Of a stretch of 64,000 nucleotides of DNA, positions 53,410 through 61,743 are shown one piece after another; the first letter of the stretch is position 1; every line of letters begins with the position of its first letter. The stretch is taken from positions 1 to 64,000 of the IMG/VR virus record IMGVR_UViG_3300037502_002993; one strand, given 5' to 3'. Below the pieces are notes generated by a model that saw only the letters and a list, made by a program, of their open reading frames with translations, was not told the origin of the DNA and searched no databases. This DNA is from a virus. The translations under genes were made by a program, and so were the position numbers.

Positions 53410-55083
53410 TTAAACTGCCGCCTGTGGAAATTTAATCGCAGGGAGTGGTTCATAATTGACGAGTTCGAAATCGTCAATTATGAATTCATTGAGTTCTTTA
53501 CGATTTCTATTTATTACTACCTGAGGTTTGTCCTCTCCACACTCCGCGTTTCTCCCAAGTTGTTCAACAATCCCCTCAATTTGGTTTTTATAAATATGTA
53601 CGTCGCCCCCTGTCCAAATAAATTCCCCCACTTCCATATTCACAACTTGAGCAACCATCATTAACAGTAGTGAGTAGGAAGCTATGTTGTAGGGAACACC
53701 CAGACAAAAATCCGCAGACCTCTGAAAAAGCTGACAGGATAGTCTATAACGATCGCCACCGGGGATGGGTTTCGCGTAAAACTGAAACATAACGTGACAC
53801 GGAGGGAGTGCTTGGAGTCCTTGAGCGGGATTTAAGTTAGGTTGAATTGTTTCATTGGACAAAACTTCAGGATTCCAACCACTGACAATGTGTCTTCTTG
53901 AGTTAGGTCTTTCTCTGAGCCCTTTTATGAGGTCTGATATCTGATCTGAGAAGAGTCTCCGCCTGACTAATTTACCCTCAGGAGGGCTGTAGTGTTCAAT
54001 TTTATATCCATCGAACTTCCTACTCTCATAGATACCATTTCTGAAATTACGGTAGGTTTCTACGTTGACACCAAGAAATCGCGTAAAATCAGTTATTGTT
54101 TCAAAGAGATATTTATTACCGGAAGTATCTTCCACTTCAACAGGAACACCATCCCTATTTAGTCCGATGTTGTACGATCTAGGTAGAAATATAGTAGTCG
54201 ATATATCGTAGCAATTACTCCCAAAATAATCTTTGTCAAGGGAGTAAAGATGTGGAGTTTGGCACCACTCTTCGTAAAAGGGAATACAGGAAATGTCTTC
54301 CAGGAAATTTTCGAAACACAACCACCGTGGCGACACATAAGTGCCCTCTAACCCATAATACTTATACGAAGGGTGGGTGGCCTGATGACACCTCACTACC
54401 ATGTTTCTCCAAAGTGAATAAGCCTGCTCGTTAAAAGGGCGCTTGGGATTTCCTATACATGCTACATCTGCGACAGATGGAACATGTGTGTCTTTGACGT
54501 GAATATTGTTTCTTATATTTGGTCTGGTGACTTCAGCGTAATTTCCCGTGTTTACAAATCTTACTAAATAAATAGTATTACGACCCCCAAGAGTCCCTAA
54601 CTCTTTTATAATCTCGTACGGGTCACCGTAATTTTCCTGGAACCTTTCCAGATCACCCGCATATTCGCTATCAATATGCTCGGGACGACTTGCTATAGGT
54701 AGCTCAACTGGTCCCGGTGCAGGGCCGGTTCGTACATCCACTAATTCAGCAAACGGTGATTGTACAGGCCAGCGTCTCCACATGGCCGAATATATCGGGC
54801 CTAAGTTACCTTCATCGTCAGCCCAAGCGTTCCAAATGTTCACTCCTCTACTCTTAAGGTAGAAATTATTAGTATCACCCCTCAGGAACCACAGGAGTTC
54901 GTGTATGATCGAACGCAGGTTGATATTTTTTGTTAGTAGTAAAGGAAAATGTTCGCTTACATTGAAACGCATCTGCTTACCGATCAGTGATAGAGTTCCT
55001 ACCCCAGTCCGGTCATCAGTGTCTATGCCGTCGTTGAGAATATCCCTGGCAATATTTAAATACTGCTTATCTACACTATTCAT
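53410..55083 (-). CDS. thyA: Thymidylate synthase with in-frame homing-endonuclease insert
   Basis: 557 residues, start ATG 55083 (AGGAG upstream). ThyA parts: DDRTGVGT and FPLLLTKN (N-terminal), NIWNAWADDEGNLGPIYSAM, then after about 270 extra residues DQISDLIKGLRERPNSRRHI, catalytic Cys in PPCHVMFQFY (C429), QRSADFCLGVPYNIASY, and GDVHIYKNQ. The insert (about 107-377) contains NTG-type and HNH-like homing endonuclease blocks (SLWRNMVVRCHQ, YKYYGLEGTYVSPRWLCFEN, YSLDKDYFGSNCYD). The region is AT-rich compared with neighbours. Whether the insert is removed is unknown. Confidence 0.85.
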   Translation of the reverse strand: MNSVDKQYLNIARDILNDGIDTDDRTGVGTLSLIGKQMRFNVSEHFPLLLTKNINLRSIIHELLWFLRGDTNNFYLKSRGVNIWNAWADDEGNLGPIYSAMWRRWPVQSPFAELVDVRTGPAPGPVELPIASRPEHIDSEYAGDLERFQENYGDPYEIIKELGTLGGRNTIYLVRFVNTGNYAEVTRPNIRNNIHVKDTHVPSVADVACIGNPKRPFNEQAYSLWRNMVVRCHQATHPSYKYYGLEGTYVSPRWLCFENFLEDISCIPFYEEWCQTPHLYSLDKDYFGSNCYDISTTIFLPRSYNIGLNRDGVPVEVEDTSGNKYLFETITDFTRFLGVNVETYRNFRNGIYESRKFDGYKIEHYSPPEGKLVRRRLFSDQISDLIKGLRERPNSRRHIVSGWNPEVLSNETIQPNLNPAQGLQALPPCHVMFQFYAKPIPGGDRYRLSCQLFQRSADFCLGVPYNIASYSLLLMMVAQVVNMEVGEFIWTGGDVHIYKNQIEGIVEQLGRNAECGEDKPQVVINRNRKELNEFIIDDFELVNYEPLPAIKFPQAAV

Positions 55084-55128
55084 TCCCACTCCTATTAACA
55101 TAGTCAATAAACAATTGTTTGTTGTTTA

Positions 55129-55419
55129 TTATTTATCTGTTTTGGCTTCTTCCACTATAGTGAAAGGCATCTTGGGAAGACCGTGTTTCAGCGTGTGTGA
55201 AAACATTGACTTGTGAGAGATGTCCTCTCCTTTATAGGTGGGATTCAGATTTTCGACGTCACCCCCAGAAAGCTCTATGCGCTTTCGCCAGGTCAGGGGT
55301 GACGTGCAGGGCGCCTGTAGTCCCTCGGTATTTTCATCGGTAATGCCGCACTTAACGCACTTGTGATCATAGAGAGATGAACTCATTGACATCCTGAGAA
55401 CGTGGCTATCGTGGTACAT
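55129..55419 (-). CDS. Small zinc-ribbon protein
   Basis: 96 residues with CVKCGITDENTEGLQAPC near the middle, a likely zinc site. AGGAA upstream of ATG 55419. Directly upstream of thyA. Function unknown. Confidence 0.55.
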   Translation of the reverse strand: MYHDSHVLRMSMSSSLYDHKCVKCGITDENTEGLQAPCTSPLTWRKRIELSGGDVENLNPTYKGEDISHKSMFSHTLKHGLPKMPFTIVEEAKTDK

Positions 55420-55456
55420 GGTGTATTTCCTTTTTGATGTTAAAATAGAAGGGTCG

Positions 55457-55603
55457 TTATACTGCTACTTCTTTCTGCTGTACTGGATCGAGAATGAAGC
55501 GGTACTGCATGGCGGCGTCATAGACGCTCCCCTGCAAATGTTGAGGCCAGTCTTCGCGGTTTAGACCAGAGTATTTTGAGGGGGGATAACTACCTTTCTT
55601 CAG
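55457..55603 (-). CDS. Possible small protein with CTG start
   Basis: The frame reads KKGSYPPSKYSGLNREDWPQ, then GSVYDAAMQYRFILDPVQQK and a TAA. It looks coding, but no ATG, GTG or TTG lies near the start. A CTG overlaps the stop of the previous gene (CTGA, like the common ATGA overlap). Either CTG starts it by coupling, or it is a remnant of a larger gene. Confidence 0.4.
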   Translation of the reverse strand: MKKGSYPPSKYSGLNREDWPQHLQGSVYDAAMQYRFILDPVQQKEVAV

Positions 55604-56286
55604 TCAGTGAGGTTATCTAGTCCACCGGACCATTTCTCTACGTTCTTCTTGATGGTTTTGAGTAAGTCAAAGTCGAACATGATGTCAACTTGTTCAACAT
55701 CATTCACCATGACGAACGTAATCTTACCACCGTCTGTTACAGTCCCTGAAAGACGGTAACCATTTTCTGTCATTGCGATTAACGCATTTGCAGTGATCAA
55801 TATTGGTGTGTGGTTATTGGTAGTGGGAAGCTCTTGCTCTTTTGCAAACGCAATGAAGGTATCAATTACCTCAGCCTCACTTGACCCCACAAAGGGGATG
55901 GATTGTTCTGTAATGGGTTTTGAGTGAAAAGTGCTCAACTTCCAGTTATCGAGGTTGTTATCCCAGGTCTCTTTGGTGGGGGACAGGGTATTAAACAAGG
56001 TAATGATGATCTCAGCATCCGGCGGTTCGCCTATACCGGCAAACGTTAGCTTGGTCCAGTCATAGCGCCCTGGGATTTTATCAGTTTCACTATGTTGTTC
56101 TCCGACTTCTTTCACCACGGCAATCTCGTCCCGAATGCCTTTTGCAAGGTGAAGAAGCGATGGGCGATTCATCTCGCCCGAGGTATGGATCTCTTCAATG
56201 TTATCAGCGAACTCACTGAGGTAAGTAATAGTTTCCTTTACGTTGCGATTGGTCTGTAGTAATGCAAACGACGTCACGTTTGACAT
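55600..56286 (-). CDS. Hypothetical protein
   Basis: 228 residues from ATG 56286 (MSNVTSFALLQTNRNVKETI), GAGG upstream. Acidic, soluble. Ends KWSGGLDNLTD. Not recognised. Confidence 0.6.
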   Translation of the reverse strand: MSNVTSFALLQTNRNVKETITYLSEFADNIEEIHTSGEMNRPSLLHLAKGIRDEIAVVKEVGEQHSETDKIPGRYDWTKLTFAGIGEPPDAEIIITLFNTLSPTKETWDNNLDNWKLSTFHSKPITEQSIPFVGSSEAEVIDTFIAFAKEQELPTTNNHTPILITANALIAMTENGYRLSGTVTDGGKITFVMVNDVEQVDIMFDFDLLKTIKKNVEKWSGGLDNLTD

Positions 56287-56347
56287 GATGTACCTCAATG
56301 AACTAGGGCATAAAAGGTAATGGTGATTAAAGCGCCTATAAGGCCCA

Positions 56348-56581
56348 CTAGGAGCTTTGCGAACCAAGGGGGTATCCTGCCCACTGAAGCTGATAACGCT
56401 GCTTAGAGAGCCTCCCAGCCCGATATCCAGCAGCATAGGCAGGGCGGTACCAGACAAGGTACCCTGGCACCCTCCCCCTCAGGGGTTTTGGGGGTTTGGT
56501 GTAGTGAAACGGCCGTCCTAGACGACCATCGGCCATACCCTGTTGGTATGGTGTATTAAACCGCTGTTTTGCCTTACTCAT
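56348..56581 (-). CDS. Small basic protein
   Basis: 77 residues rich in Arg, Tyr and Pro (PPKPLRGRVPGYLVWYRPAY). Overlaps the previous gene by 8 bases. May bind nucleic acid; no family recognised. Confidence 0.5.
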   Translation of the reverse strand: MSKAKQRFNTPYQQGMADGRLGRPFHYTKPPKPLRGRVPGYLVWYRPAYAAGYRAGRLSKQRYQLQWAGYPLGSQSS

Positions 56582-56984
56582 GCAGTGCCCTCTTTTTCAA
56601 TCGGGCGATAATGGCATTCATACTGAGATGGGGGTTCTGCCGCTTGAGGTTCATGAGGTGGTCATAGTTCACCCCGTAGTGTCGAGACATTGCCCGATAG
56701 TGATGGGTGTAGCTTGGTGTGTCGCGTAAGACCGCATCACGGTAGGATGTTTTCATGGTCTCAACACGATACTTCAGCGTTGCTCTGGAACGCCCGAATA
56801 GTTTTTCTAACTTCTCATAAGACATGCGACTTAAGCTATTTTCAGAATAGGCATCGCTAGGGTGGGGCTGCCACCCTATCTCAGTGCCGGGAAAACGAAT
56901 ATCGTCATCAGTCAACCCAGGCATGGGGCGTGTGGATTCCCCGTGAAAATTGATCACACGCATCTCATGTAGGCGAATCTGCAT
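56574..56984 (-). CDS. HTH protein, repeat-type
   Basis: 136 residues. Contains MSYEKLEKLFGRSRATLKYR followed by TSYRDAV, and a second related unit RHYGVNYDHLMNLKRQNPHL. The first matches the pattern in the 57475 gene (MSWRALGKLTGISHDTIRWR), typical of small DNA-binding helix-turn-helix units found with phage homing endonucleases. AAGGA upstream of ATG 56984. Confidence 0.6.
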   Translation of the reverse strand: MQIRLHEMRVINFHGESTRPMPGLTDDDIRFPGTEIGWQPHPSDAYSENSLSRMSYEKLEKLFGRSRATLKYRVETMKTSYRDAVLRDTPSYTHHYRAMSRHYGVNYDHLMNLKRQNPHLSMNAIIARLKKRALHE

Positions 56985-57092
56985 CACTCATTCCTTACTG
57001 TTTGCTCTACGAAAACATAGATGCCAACACACCAGTCAACATTGTACCTCTCCCTAGATGAATGGTGGAAACACGGTAAACCTCTAGACTAT

Positions 57093-57482
57093 TCAGAACT
57101 TGTTAATTTCGTTGGCCTTGTTTTCGAGCTTTTTAATGTAGAAATCAGAGCGAAAGACCAGCTCGTCATCCTCTTCCAGTCCCAGTCTATCGATGATTTT
57201 TTCTCGAAACCCCACCATTGCCTGGTGGAGGGTTTTTGTAAGTCCTAACTGGCGGCCTTCATAATAACCAATCACTATCTCCAAGAGTAGTTCATCTACT
57301 ATTTCTGATTGGAGATGTTCTTCAGTGAAGTCAGGCCACTCCAACACCTCTGGCAGTAGTGTGGGATGCTCTTCTGAGAAGGCCTTAATGAAAGCAGCTA
57401 CCGCTGGTGATTGGATGTTCGCCAGCGCTTTCCTGTAGCGCCTTCCTCTTGGTGGAAATTTTACCACGTTGTTATTAGACAT
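57093..57482 (-). CDS. Hypothetical protein
   Basis: 129 residues from ATG 57482 (MSNNNVVKFPPRGRRYRKAL), AAGGAAG upstream. Basic N-terminus, helical C-terminus. Overlaps the next gene by 8 bases. Unknown. Confidence 0.55.
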   Translation of the reverse strand: MSNNNVVKFPPRGRRYRKALANIQSPAVAAFIKAFSEEHPTLLPEVLEWPDFTEEHLQSEIVDELLLEIVIGYYEGRQLGLTKTLHQAMVGFREKIIDRLGLEEDDELVFRSDFYIKKLENKANEINKF

Positions 57483-57717
57483 CGCTCTCTTCCTTAGTGC
57501 GTTTATTAATACCAAGACCCAGATGCGGTGTGAGCTCACACGCCTCTCGACGAGAGAGGTCTTTATTGAGCACCCTCCAACGAATCGTGTCATGACTAAT
57601 GCCGGTGAGTTTCCCAAGCGCTCGCCATGACATCGCTTCTAACTCCTCATCGGTGTAGGGGTCAGTTGGGTTAATACGGGTATTGCAGTTACGACGTTCT
57701 CTAGCGGTGATAAGCAT
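57475..57717 (-). CDS. Small HTH protein
   Basis: 80 residues: DPYTDEELEAMSWRALGKLT then GISHDTIRWRVLNKDLSRRE. One helix-turn-helix unit of the same type as in 56574-56984. Probably DNA-binding. Weak ribosome site. Confidence 0.55.
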   Translation of the reverse strand: MLITARERRNCNTRINPTDPYTDEELEAMSWRALGKLTGISHDTIRWRVLNKDLSRREACELTPHLGLGINKRTKEESDV

Positions 57718-57732
57718 TATTACTTATGCCTA

Positions 57733-58350
57733 TTATTCATCGAGTGGTTTGAGGGCATCCATGATGCCAAGAATGCGATCGGTGTAGATAGAAACGTCCG
57801 ATTCGAAGTCATTCGTCTCCAGGTGAAACTTTCTCACCGCCCCGTTGAGTGGATCGCCAGACACTGACGTGTATTGAAGTGAAGCCAGCTGCTGATACAG
57901 GTCAAGAGCAACGCTCGGAACAGCGACAGGCAACTCAGACTCTGCGGACAGAAAGCTATTAAAGAAGTCCAGCAGTGGGGGGAGTTGCTCAGTCGAAAGC
58001 GCCACCACGTTACTTTCGGGTTTTGCCAGTGAGGTGAACTCAAGTATTGTAATGGGGGCGGTGTGATCGTCTTTTGATAGGTTTGTGAAATCCACCCAGA
58101 GCCTGCCGGCCTCCGTATCTTGGTTGATACGAAAGCTCAACACGTAGATAGAGGGGAGTTGTGAGATTGTCGACACCAGGCAGCGCACTACCTGGTCATC
58201 GAACTCAGACATCCCCTTTGGGTTTTGATCATCAATGTACACACCTGCGTCAATATCACGCAGGATGTCTTTGTAGACCTCACGAAAGGCGTCGGCCTTA
58301 TTGTCAATCATTGCTGAAGTAAACCGTGCTTGATGGTTAATGCTCATCAT
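57733..58350 (-). CDS. Hypothetical protein
   Basis: 205 residues, starts MMSINHQARFTSAMIDNKAD with AAGGGAT upstream, directly abutting the previous gene's stop. Acidic. Similar in length and helical or beta alternation to 55600-56286, but I see no clear shared motif. Confidence 0.55.
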   Translation of the reverse strand: MMSINHQARFTSAMIDNKADAFREVYKDILRDIDAGVYIDDQNPKGMSEFDDQVVRCLVSTISQLPSIYVLSFRINQDTEAGRLWVDFTNLSKDDHTAPITILEFTSLAKPESNVVALSTEQLPPLLDFFNSFLSAESELPVAVPSVALDLYQQLASLQYTSVSGDPLNGAVRKFHLETNDFESDVSIYTDRILGIMDALKPLDE

Positions 58351-58656
58351 TCATCCCTTTTTGTTAATGGTGAACACCTGACCGGAAGGGTCGTAAAGGC
58401 GGTAAATGGTAGCTTGCACCAGGGCATCGGGATCGAAATCCATATCAGTTCCTGACTCCGTTGCGCTCTTCACCCCCTCCATCACGGCTTCTCGGATGAG
58501 GGTCTTGAGCATCGGACTCTCCCTCAGGATTAACGGAAGGACTTGGGGGTGTTCGCGAGTCGTGGAGTAAATCCAGTGGCCCTTAGGAAGGGCCATCGAT
58601 ACCACCGCACAACCTGATCCGTCGGGTAACTCAACACCGAAATTCCGTTCGTCCAT
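58351..58656 (-). CDS. Hypothetical protein
   Basis: 101 residues from ATG 58656 (MDERNFGVELPDGSGCAVVS), AAGGAG upstream. It lies after PhuZ beyond a terminator. Unknown. Confidence 0.55.
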   Translation of the reverse strand: MDERNFGVELPDGSGCAVVSMALPKGHWIYSTTREHPQVLPLILRESPMLKTLIREAVMEGVKSATESGTDMDFDPDALVQATIYRLYDPSGQVFTINKKG

Positions 58657-58690
58657 GGTCATCTCCTTAGCGTACAAAAGCGTGCAAAAA

Positions 58691-58712
58691 GCCCTCCCCG
58701 TTTGGGGAGGGC
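58691..58712 (-). terminator. Terminator after phuZ
   Basis: GCCCTCCCC GTTT GGGGAGGGC, 11 bases past the phuZ stop, followed by TTTTTGCACG on the minus strand. Confidence 0.85.
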
Positions 58713-58722
58713 GGTTATGTCG

Positions 58723-59667
58723 TTAGAACACCATCCCGTCATCCATCATCTCGTCGTCTCGATCGACGATAGACTTCCGCTGGCTGTAGCTTGTGTGAAT
58801 GCGAGAGAGCTCTTTCTGTCGCTCTTGAAGGTGTGTGAAGATCCGCTCGACGTCAGCATGGTTGATAACGAAGTGCAACTGATCCCCGGAAGGGATCTGG
58901 TCAGTGAATCCAACAGTGTTGTAGTGGGGATTACCGAAGGCTGCTTCCTTATCCGGATCGTCATACAGGCTCGCCACTGAGATCGGCTCCAGCACAGCCC
59001 CTGCCTCTTTGCGGTTGAGGTGAACGGTCAAGGAGGAGAGTTGATGCCCTACTGAAACTGCTTGGTTGTAGTAGACCCAGTTAGTGACGTCCTGCGCGTC
59101 GAGCTCTGCATTGGTTTGAGAGCCGAGTTGGGCCAGTGCCTCGATGTTAAAGATGACGTTCTCATCCACGTGGGAACGAGACCCTTTGTAGTTCTCATGG
59201 TAGCAGAGCACAGCAGGACGCATGGCTTTAGCGCTCATAGCCTCAAGGGTCTTGAGCGTACCGATGGTGTTATCCGTACGGCGCTCCGTGTCGTCGGCTC
59301 CCACAGCGACGCCCACCACCGGAATGCCCTCCTCCATCAGTGCTGACATGATAGCAGGCGCGGCTACACTACCCGTGCCACCACTGGCGCTGAAGAGCAC
59401 GATGTTGAATTCAGCCGGGGTAAAGTGCTCAAGGAACCGTGGGATCTCTCGTGCAATCACTCGGTAGTTGTGCTGGCGCACACTGCCTGATCCTTTTACT
59501 CCTTCGATATAGACCCGTTTCTCAGGGTCGATGTTATCGGCGATGTTGGCTTTGCTGGAGTCCAGGTATACCACATCCACGTAGGGACTCTGAATCCGCT
59601 GACCCAGGTTGATTCCCAAGCCGCCGCAGCAGTAGATATTTACGCGCTTATTTACCGTACTGTCCAT
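58723..59667 (-). CDS. phuZ: PhuZ phage tubulin
   Basis: 314 residues, the length of known PhuZ proteins. Tubulin signature FSASGGTGSV (92-101), N-terminal nucleotide loop CCGGLGINL (13-21), and an acidic C-terminal tail DRDDEMMDDGMVF of the kind that drives filament assembly. PhuZ filaments centre the phage nucleus and carry capsids. The start at 59667 lies inside the end of the GIY-YIG gene (20-base overlap). Confidence 0.93.
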   Translation of the reverse strand: MDSTVNKRVNIYCCGGLGINLGQRIQSPYVDVVYLDSSKANIADNIDPEKRVYIEGVKGSGSVRQHNYRVIAREIPRFLEHFTPAEFNIVLFSASGGTGSVAAPAIMSALMEEGIPVVGVAVGADDTERRTDNTIGTLKTLEAMSAKAMRPAVLCYHENYKGSRSHVDENVIFNIEALAQLGSQTNAELDAQDVTNWVYYNQAVSVGHQLSSLTVHLNRKEAGAVLEPISVASLYDDPDKEAAFGNPHYNTVGFTDQIPSGDQLHFVINHADVERIFTHLQERQKELSRIHTSYSQRKSIVDRDDEMMDDGMVF

Positions 59668-60418
59668 ATTTCACATACCTCTCTAATCGGTTAAATTTAA
59701 TCAGTCGGTCTATAGTGCTAATGTGAACATTTAAGCCTTCCGCAGCTTCTAACCTTGACTCGTAAGTAACGCCATTTATCGTTACGGGCCTTTTTGGTCT
59801 CCCCATACGAGACGCGACAGAAGGGTCTTTCCATAACCGTCTAGAATTGAGACGATGTTTTTCTATTGTCTCTGTCGAACACTTACGGCCAAGTTGCTTA
59901 CGTCTGTACTCAGGATCCTGCCATTTTTTAATTACTGCCTGACGATGTATTTCCTTCTTCTTTGGGTCGGAAAACTGTTCCGCATGCTGCTGACGTATGA
60001 GTGTCTTGGTCTCTTCTTTATGCTTGCGCCCGTTGAATGCAGCATAAACATCAACTGCAATATTAATCAACCCAGGGTTATTTTTACACTCCTCGATTAA
60101 CAGTTGTTCTAATCGTAGGGCATCTTCTGTAGTCTCCATCACCGTATAGGTGACCAGAAAATCGTTCGCATTACTAAAGAGTACTTGAAATCTAGGATTT
60201 TTATGCTCTTTTAATCTCAATGCTCTTAAATGTTGGCGAACTCTTACATAAATGTCCTGGCTACTGCCTATATAAAAACCACCAGTGGGAGTGTGTTCTA
60301 TGACATATGTACCAGTAACCGAATCTAATCTGCGGCTGGTGGAGAATGTTGTTCTATGGTACAGCCTGGGTGGGTCACACCCACCACAAGCGTATACGCG
60401 AACAGTTACTTCAGACAT
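59648..60418 (-). CDS. GIY-YIG homing endonuclease with tubulin-like N-terminus
   Basis: 256 residues from ATG 60418 (AAGGAA upstream). GIY-YIG block GTYVIEHTPTGGFYIGSSQD, with the catalytic Arg region DIYVRVRQHLRALR. A helical linker and C-terminal NUMOD-type HTH follow (VTINGVTYESRLEAAEGLNV then HISTIDRLI). The first 12 residues, SEVTVRVYACGG, resemble the N-terminal strand and loop of PhuZ (VNKRVNIYCCGG) rather than an endonuclease. It looks as if the gene inserted into or beside phuZ and took over its translation start. Confidence 0.85.
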   Translation of the reverse strand: MSEVTVRVYACGGCDPPRLYHRTTFSTSRRLDSVTGTYVIEHTPTGGFYIGSSQDIYVRVRQHLRALRLKEHKNPRFQVLFSNANDFLVTYTVMETTEDALRLEQLLIEECKNNPGLINIAVDVYAAFNGRKHKEETKTLIRQQHAEQFSDPKKKEIHRQAVIKKWQDPEYRRKQLGRKCSTETIEKHRLNSRRLWKDPSVASRMGRPKRPVTINGVTYESRLEAAEGLNVHISTIDRLIKFNRLERYVKYGQYGK

Positions 60419-61163
60419 GCTCATTTCCTTCTCGTTTTTGGTAAGGGTAATGGGAGGCAATCAGAAAGAGTGCTTCCCCGTCGATGAACACTTCAAAGAA
60501 CCGGTAGTCACCGGGTAGTTGGATGATCATATCCCACAGACCCGTTTCTCTTAATTCGTACTGCAGTCCACCATGCTCATCGAACGCTTCTTGGAAATGC
60601 TCCAAGATGATGCTGTCCAGATGAGCGGCTACAGCATTGTAGGCATGAGGGTGGATCATATCGATCCACCACCGCCACCAGAACTCCTCAAGTTCCTTAC
60701 GGGCAAGGAATTCATAGCGCGTAGAGACGGCCTTAGCGTTATCCCGGTACAACTCTCGATACAGCGGGTCAATAAGCTCATCCACCACATCACGATAGGG
60801 CCTGAGATCGTACACCCACACAGACGTACGGTCTTTGCGTACCCCTTTGTGATTTTCATTGAGTGAAAAGAGTAGGAGGTGGGGCTTGCCCTCCACCCAA
60901 CGCATCTCCACCCAAGAGAGCCCGTCCTCATCAACGGCACCAAAGATGGTGATCAAGTGTCTAGCTAACTCAACAGCTTCAAACAGGGCGTCAAGTTGAT
61001 CCTCCCACTTAGAGTCCCACTCCACGGTGTCGTTAACTAGGATGATGCCCGCATCGGCACAGGCAGCACTGACATACCGCTCGATACCGCATTTCAGGTC
61101 GTGGTGCTCTTCTTCCGGTGTGGAACGGAACAACTCATCGAACCTTAACGTGGTTTCCAACAT
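60411..61163 (-). CDS. Hypothetical protein
   Basis: 250 residues starting MLETTLRFDELFRSTPEEEH. Tryptophan-rich segment (EFWWRWWIDMIHP). Ends eight bases inside the GIY-YIG start. Same operon as PhuZ. Unknown. Confidence 0.6.
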   Translation of the reverse strand: MLETTLRFDELFRSTPEEEHHDLKCGIERYVSAACADAGIILVNDTVEWDSKWEDQLDALFEAVELARHLITIFGAVDEDGLSWVEMRWVEGKPHLLLFSLNENHKGVRKDRTSVWVYDLRPYRDVVDELIDPLYRELYRDNAKAVSTRYEFLARKELEEFWWRWWIDMIHPHAYNAVAAHLDSIILEHFQEAFDEHGGLQYELRETGLWDMIIQLPGDYRFFEVFIDGEALFLIASHYPYQKREGNEHV

Positions 61164-61173
61164 AGCGGTGTCC

Positions 61174-61581
61174 TCAGAAGGGGGTCAGTTCTTCTATCAC
61201 CAGATAGTGAGCGGTAGTGATGTACAGCCTGCTCTGCCCCTCTACCACAATCAACGGAAACTCTTCATGGGCAAGAGCCATCTCAATCTTCAACCACTCT
61301 GGCAGCGGAGTGAGTTCCGACAACACCCGCATCACCGGGGGGTATTCAGCTAATGCATAGTGGTTAATATTTCCCTCCCGGACCAAATCCCCTTGACTGC
61401 AGTCCATCTGCACTAACGTCCGCAGGGTGATTAGGTGCTGAAGGGTCGCTTTGATCTTGCCAGGAAGTAGTTCCTGACTCGGCTTATTGTGTTCCATGGG
61501 CTTGGGAAGTGACCGGTGGCCAGTGCGGAGAGAGGGAAGGGTGAACTCACTGGTAGTAGGCTCAAGTATGGTGGTGGTCAT
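61174..61581 (-). CDS. Hypothetical protein
   Basis: 135 residues from ATG 61581 (MTTTILEPTTSEFTLPSLRT). Candidate promoter motif 43 bases upstream; probably the first gene of the phuZ operon. Unknown. Confidence 0.55.
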   Translation of the reverse strand: MTTTILEPTTSEFTLPSLRTGHRSLPKPMEHNKPSQELLPGKIKATLQHLITLRTLVQMDCSQGDLVREGNINHYALAEYPPVMRVLSELTPLPEWLKIEMALAHEEFPLIVVEGQSRLYITTAHYLVIEELTPF

Positions 61582-61623
61582 TTGTTGGTTCCTTCGGACG
61601 GTTTCATGATGGGGTGGTGCATT

Positions 61624-61640
61624 GATATATTGAAGGTGTG
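61624..61640 (-). promoter_or_regulatory. Candidate phage promoter motif
   Basis: Minus strand CACACCTTCAATATATC, a variant of the shared CACCTACATYAT-type motif, 43 bases before the 61581 start and so ahead of the phuZ operon. Confidence 0.4.
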
Positions 61641-61672
61641 AAACTTTCTCTATTCGTCCCATGCGGCAAAAA

Positions 61673-61695
61673 GGGGTCCCCCGGAGGAGACCCCC
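61673..61695 (-). terminator. Terminator after the 61744-62967 gene
   Basis: GGGGTC(C)CCCGGAGGAGACCCCC hairpin, flanked by GCCGCATAA on one side and TTTTTTGCCGC on the other (minus strand). This is the clearest example of the extended terminator type. Confidence 0.8.
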
Positions 61696-61743
61696 ATTAT
61701 GCGGCAATCCCTGTCTGTTTAATGGCTGTGTGGCGTGTTTCTC

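Noticed and set aside
53990-54760. thyA insert considered as an intein or a group I intron
   Set aside because: No intein start or His-Asn end block is visible, and no AACCTCTCT-type or AGATATAGTC-type group I core is present, unlike the four introns found elsewhere. I leave it as an in-frame insert of unknown processing.
59640-60418. GIY-YIG gene considered as the ORF of a group I intron in phuZ
   Set aside because: Exon-like sequence at the start is suggestive, but the region between it and PhuZ has no group I core, and PhuZ has its own complete start.
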